NCBI GenBank assembly: GCA_905182985.1
Contig: CAJJDN010000145.1
Coordinates: 169,394-233,393, forward strand
Reading direction: 5' to 3'
Length of the DNA: 64,000 bases
DNA from: Paramecium sonneborni
Lineage: Eukaryota > Ciliophora > Oligohymenophorea > Peniculida > Parameciidae
Shown: positions 60,502-64,000 of the stretch, in pieces
Numbering within the stretch: the first letter of the stretch is position 1
Layout of the letters: each line of letters begins with the position of its first letter
Notes under the pieces: generated by a model
Told to the model about the DNA's origin: nothing
Seen by the model: the letters and a program-made list of their open reading frames with translations, nothing else
Databases searched by the model: none
Program-made: the position numbers and the translations under genes

Positions 60502-62243
60502 TCAAATATTAATGTTTAGAAATATACATTTAATTGCTTGCTAAACTTGATCGGAACCTTTATCTTATAATAGTAATAAAGGTTACTTAAATTCCTATTT
60601 GTAATATTATTTCACATTTTAAATAAACTTTAATTCATCTTTATTTCTAAATTATTCAATTAAATTTATTATTTGATTAAATTCACTATGATATGTAGAT
60701 AAATCTTTAAGAATTTAATTTTTCTCAATTTAATAATCAAAAGGTTCATTTGACAAACAGTTTTTAATTGAGAGAATAGTATTCAAACTAGGAAAGAACT
60801 AACCCTATAGTGTATTTTGGTTTATGAATTCTTCTAATCTCTCTAAATAAAGTCTTAATTGTTCTGCCAAACGCCATAATTCTTTAAATGTGTTCTAATT
60901 TAGTTTTTAAATTTGAAGCAATAATACTAAAGATTCTTTTATTCTTTATCTAGTAACAAATAAATTAGGAACATCTTGAGTCTCATAACTTTAAATTTAA
61001 TCAGTAATTAATTATGATAACTTCCTATTCTCATTTACAATATATTTTACTTAGAATAATCAAAATTAATATTTTCTAGATCTGATTTAGCAGCAAAATA
61101 TAATATTCTTAAAAATGAAAAAATTTCACTATTTATAGAAACATCTGATTCTTATTATTTTGGTAATTTTAATTAACTTTATAAATTATCAGAATTTTTA
61201 AATTAAATATTATAAAGTGTTTCTTTATCTTAAGGTAATATGAAATTAAATTTTAAAAGTTCTAATTTAATTTCCTTTTCTTGTTATCTATGAAATTCAA
61301 TAATCCTTTCAATCAATAATTTGAGTTTGGCAGATCGTAGATTGTCCAAAACTAAATTTAAGTCTGAGATAATGTTACAATCAACCTCTTTAGATAAAAG
61401 TTTTGTTAATTCTTTTTATTAATAATTTATAAACTTTTATGAGCAATCATCTCTATAAATCCATTGAAGTTTTTTAATAATTTCAAATGTAGCTAAATTT
61501 AGACATAAGACATTTTATTTGGATTTAGAATTGGAATTATCTAAAATCAATAATATAATTTCAAATTATTTTTCATTCAATTTTAATTTATCTTCCACTT
61601 AAATATTTCTATCATTAATACTTTATTTAATGATATTTAAGTATTCTGACAATTCATCAAATAGAGAAATAATAAAATTTAAGCAATTTGTAACATTTTA
61701 TTTTTCTTCTTAAATGAATGATGATATATAACCATTTAATATCTTTAACATCATTTAATTATCTTGGGTATTGTTAATTAATATAAATGTAAAAAGTAAT
61801 TTTAAATTAGGATCAACCTCTTTAATCAAATGAAAGTAAAGATGTTAAGATAATTTTTTTGAATAATTTATAATACTCTATTATAATTATTCTCCTTTTT
61901 GATCAAATTTCAATAAATTATGAAAATCTATAATTGATTCTAAATAAAATTTATTCAAAAGATCTTAGAGATCGATAGCTGGTTAGATGTTGATTTAATC
62001 GGATTAATTTTCTAGAGAGAGATTTAATTCTTTCTTTTTTTGCAAAACCATATTCCATAATTTCAAATAGAGTTATTAATATTCCTATTTAGCTTTTTAA
62101 AGTTCAGCCTCTCTATCATTATTAGAATATTTAGTTTCTAATTATTTGATAAATCGATTTTATTATTATTATTCTTGCTATATCAAAAATTGACTCCATT
62201 CTTTAATTTTAGGAACTCTTATTACTATATTTTCAATGGCCAT
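60502..62243 (-). CDS. Large helical protein of unknown function (580 aa as called), with in-frame TGAs at both ends
   Basis: From MAIENIVIRVPKIKEWSQFL the frame runs for 572 codons with one 26-nt intron and stops at 60502. It is an all-helical protein rich in Leu, Lys, Gln and Asn (NLKLLFTFILINNTQDNQMM, LWRLAEQLRLYLERLEEFIN). No domain recognised. The same frame stays coding-like on both sides of TGAs. Upstream it reads from MYLILLILFYILFYFSIIFY (start 62465, a membrane helix), through a TGA at 62376-62378, into SAAKTIAQV and the called start. Downstream of 60502 it continues NKYSKFTISYHLSSILKYLL to 60322. The limits are therefore uncertain. Confidence 0.55.
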
Positions 62244-62737
62244 CACTTATGCAATAGTTTTGGCAGCACTTTCAATCTTATTAAAAAGTTAAATTTTAAT
62301 AGTTAATTGGGAATGCTAACTTATATTCTATTGTGAAGTATTTCTATTGATTTATGAAATGAATACATATTTGATTCATAAATTAGTTTCATGAGCAAAT
62401 TTATTATAAAAAATAATAGAAAAATAGAATAAAATATAAAATAATATCAATAAAATTAAATACATTATAGTATAAATGAAGATGAAGAAAACAGAAAATA
62501 AATTTAAAATAAAATGTCTAAGTACAATAATAAAATAAATATATTATATATATATATAAATATATGAATTCTGATAAATTATGTTGAACAATTTAAATAA
62601 ATTTAAAATAAATCTAATAAAACATTTATTACCCTATAGGTTGAAAAAACTGAATAATTTATAATAAAAGTAAAATATATTATATAACTCGATGTAAACA
62701 AAAAATATAGTCACTATACTGATTTTCTTGAACATAT

Positions 62738-63388
62738 TCAGCATTCAGAATCATGTTCATCATTAAAGTCACTTGATCTGAATCCATTTTATCCTTCATA
62801 AGAATGATCTTCTGGTAGAGAATTCATGTATCTATACTCACTAAAAGATAGTTAAATTAAAATTACCTTCCCATAACTTCATCCCATCTATAACGAAGGT
62901 ATTTGTAATACCGATTCTTAACCATGCTGACACTCTTGCCTGGAAATGATTTTGATATTTTATAAAACTTCGGTCCTATCTTAAGAACGAGTTCTAAAAT
63001 TCTTTTATCTTCAATATTAGAAAAAGGATGAGCATTTGATTTAGGTTTCTCCATTACAAGGCACACCTTCAATCCATTTTCTTTTATGTGAATAATCGGT
63101 TTTGGAGCAGGGCGCTTCTTTTTCTTATGATAAGTGTATTGAATTCTTTTAGGAGGACGTCTTCTTTGAATTGGAAATTTTATATTTTGAATTTACTACT
63201 CTTATGGAGTTGATAAATTCGAATCTAAGAAAATTCTTATGATATTATATACCTGAATCTACACAATAGCTTTATACTTAATCAGACAAATGTAGTGTAT
63301 TTGGAGAACTAGAAAAACCAAACAGTTCAAGTTCTTCCTCAAACTTATCTACTTTTTGATCTTCATATGTATCCACAAAGTTTATCAT
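62738..63388 (-). CDS. Single-repeat Myb/SANT-type DNA-binding protein, 198 aa
   Basis: Acidic N-terminus (MINFVDTYEDQKVDKFEEEL), then a basic stretch RRRPPKRIQYTYHKKKKRPA that could be a nuclear localisation signal. Then a Myb-like helix-turn-helix with the spaced aromatic residues: HPFSNIEDKRILELVLKIGP, KFYKISKSFPGKSVSMVKNR, YYKYLRYRW. Only one repeat is visible. Introns of 28 and 26 nt give 199 codons; the second follows the domain and adds an acidic tail (LPEDHSYEGQNGFRSSDFND). Probably a transcription regulator. Confidence 0.75.
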
Positions 63389-64000
63389 TTATATTTTTTT
63401 ATGATTATTAATGTTTTTATTTTTATTTTTATTGCAATTTATAGAGTTGAATTGCAGTTTTAATGACGATAGCTAATATCTTGATAAATCATTTTACTCA
63501 TTTAATACTATTTACTTCATTATAATATCTAAATCCTTAAATATCCAAAAATATTTTTGTAGTTTTTTTCTATTTTCTAAAATCCATTCATTTTATCATT
63601 TATATCTGCTTATTCAAAGTCAATAATATAAAATTTATTGTTATTTATTTGATTATAATCAATCAATAAACTTCAACTTTGTTTCTATAGAATAGTCTGA
63701 ATACTCTGCCATTCCTTTAAATCTGATGATAACTTTAATATTCAATTCAATTTGATAATTTAATTATTGAAATCTGATTTTTCTTAAGAAACAATAAGCA
63801 ATTTCTTGTATATTTACCAAATTCGAAAAAACTGTATATTTATATTACCATAAACATAAGTTTATTTGCAATTTTTATTAACTTTGGTTCAATTTGCATG
63901 ACAGTTATTTTTTTATAATACATAGAGTAATTATTAAGATTACAAACATATATGATGAAAAAATTATCCATTACAATTCAGTAATCAATATGATTCAATA
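63389..64000 (-). pseudogene. Possible gene remnant at the right edge
   Basis: The minus strand shows MDNFFIIYVCNLNNYSMYYK from about 63968 and, in another frame, LKEWQSIQTILQKQS, then a TGA, then SLLIDYNQINNNKFYIIDFE ... IFGYLRIQIL. These look protein-like but are broken by stops and a frame change, and no splice solution was found. The gene may continue beyond the window. Confidence 0.25.

Overview
The window is nuclear DNA of a ciliate, almost certainly the somatic (macronuclear) genome of a Paramecium. It is very AT-rich. Real genes read through TAA and TAG as glutamine and stop only at TGA. They are cut by introns of about 20-40 nt, mostly GTA...TAG, and sit only tens of bases apart. Under the standard code nearly every gene falls apart, so coordinates here use TAA/TAG = Gln and spliced reading. 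No rRNA, tRNA or CRISPR was recognised. All gene calls are by eye, without database searches.

Layout. 1-3758: start of a large secreted or membrane protein (-). 4439-7177: DENN-domain Rab exchange factor (-). 7638-8348: coiled-coil protein (+). 10307-11899: ZC2HC1-type zinc-finger protein (-). 12267-13784: MAP2K-like kinase and a small unknown (+). 14008-18109: damaged CCDC17-like gene (-). 18176-20715: MFS transporter and Ran GTPase (-). 21997-23035: proteasome deubiquitinase Rpn11 (+), followed by a dead kinase. 24160-28643: coiled-coil protein, ribosomal protein eL38, CK2 beta subunit and a tail-anchored protein, all on -. 29489-30979: PTB-like RRM protein (+). 31323-36657: a 1288-aa EF-hand/C2-like protein and a coiled-coil protein (+). 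36664-39243: small genes, a TRAF-type zinc-finger protein and deoxyhypusine synthase. 39357-43314: tubulin-ligase-like protein and a secreted acidic Gln-rich protein (+).

43434-53677 is the most unusual block: a dead Rab5-like gene, a lipid-anchored MGACC zinc-motif protein, two intronless proteins of 916 and 938 residues made almost entirely of divergent tandem ubiquitin-like (beta-grasp) repeats, a coiled-coil protein between them, and a lipid-anchored protein with two thioredoxin-like folds. The window ends with DTD1, a polyQ coiled-coil protein, a CAMK-type kinase, a large helical protein with in-frame TGAs, and a Myb protein.

Three places (1544-3696, 8781-10521, 20587-22793) hold near-perfect direct duplications separated by N. 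They are best read as overlapping contig ends that were never merged, so the gene copies there are not real. Genuine decay is also present: a kinase whose HRD arginine codon is TGA, a Rab with a frameshift and a TGA, and a CCDC17-like gene with several lesions. This fits loss of duplicates after the known Paramecium whole-genome duplications, which is an inference.

The recognisable genes cover protein turnover (Rpn11), translation (eL38, DHPS, DTD1), nuclear transport (Ran), signalling (CK2B, two kinases), vesicle traffic (DENN) and cilia or tubulin (TTLL, ZC2HC1, CCDC17-like, many coiled coils). There are no operons; neighbours appear unrelated in function.
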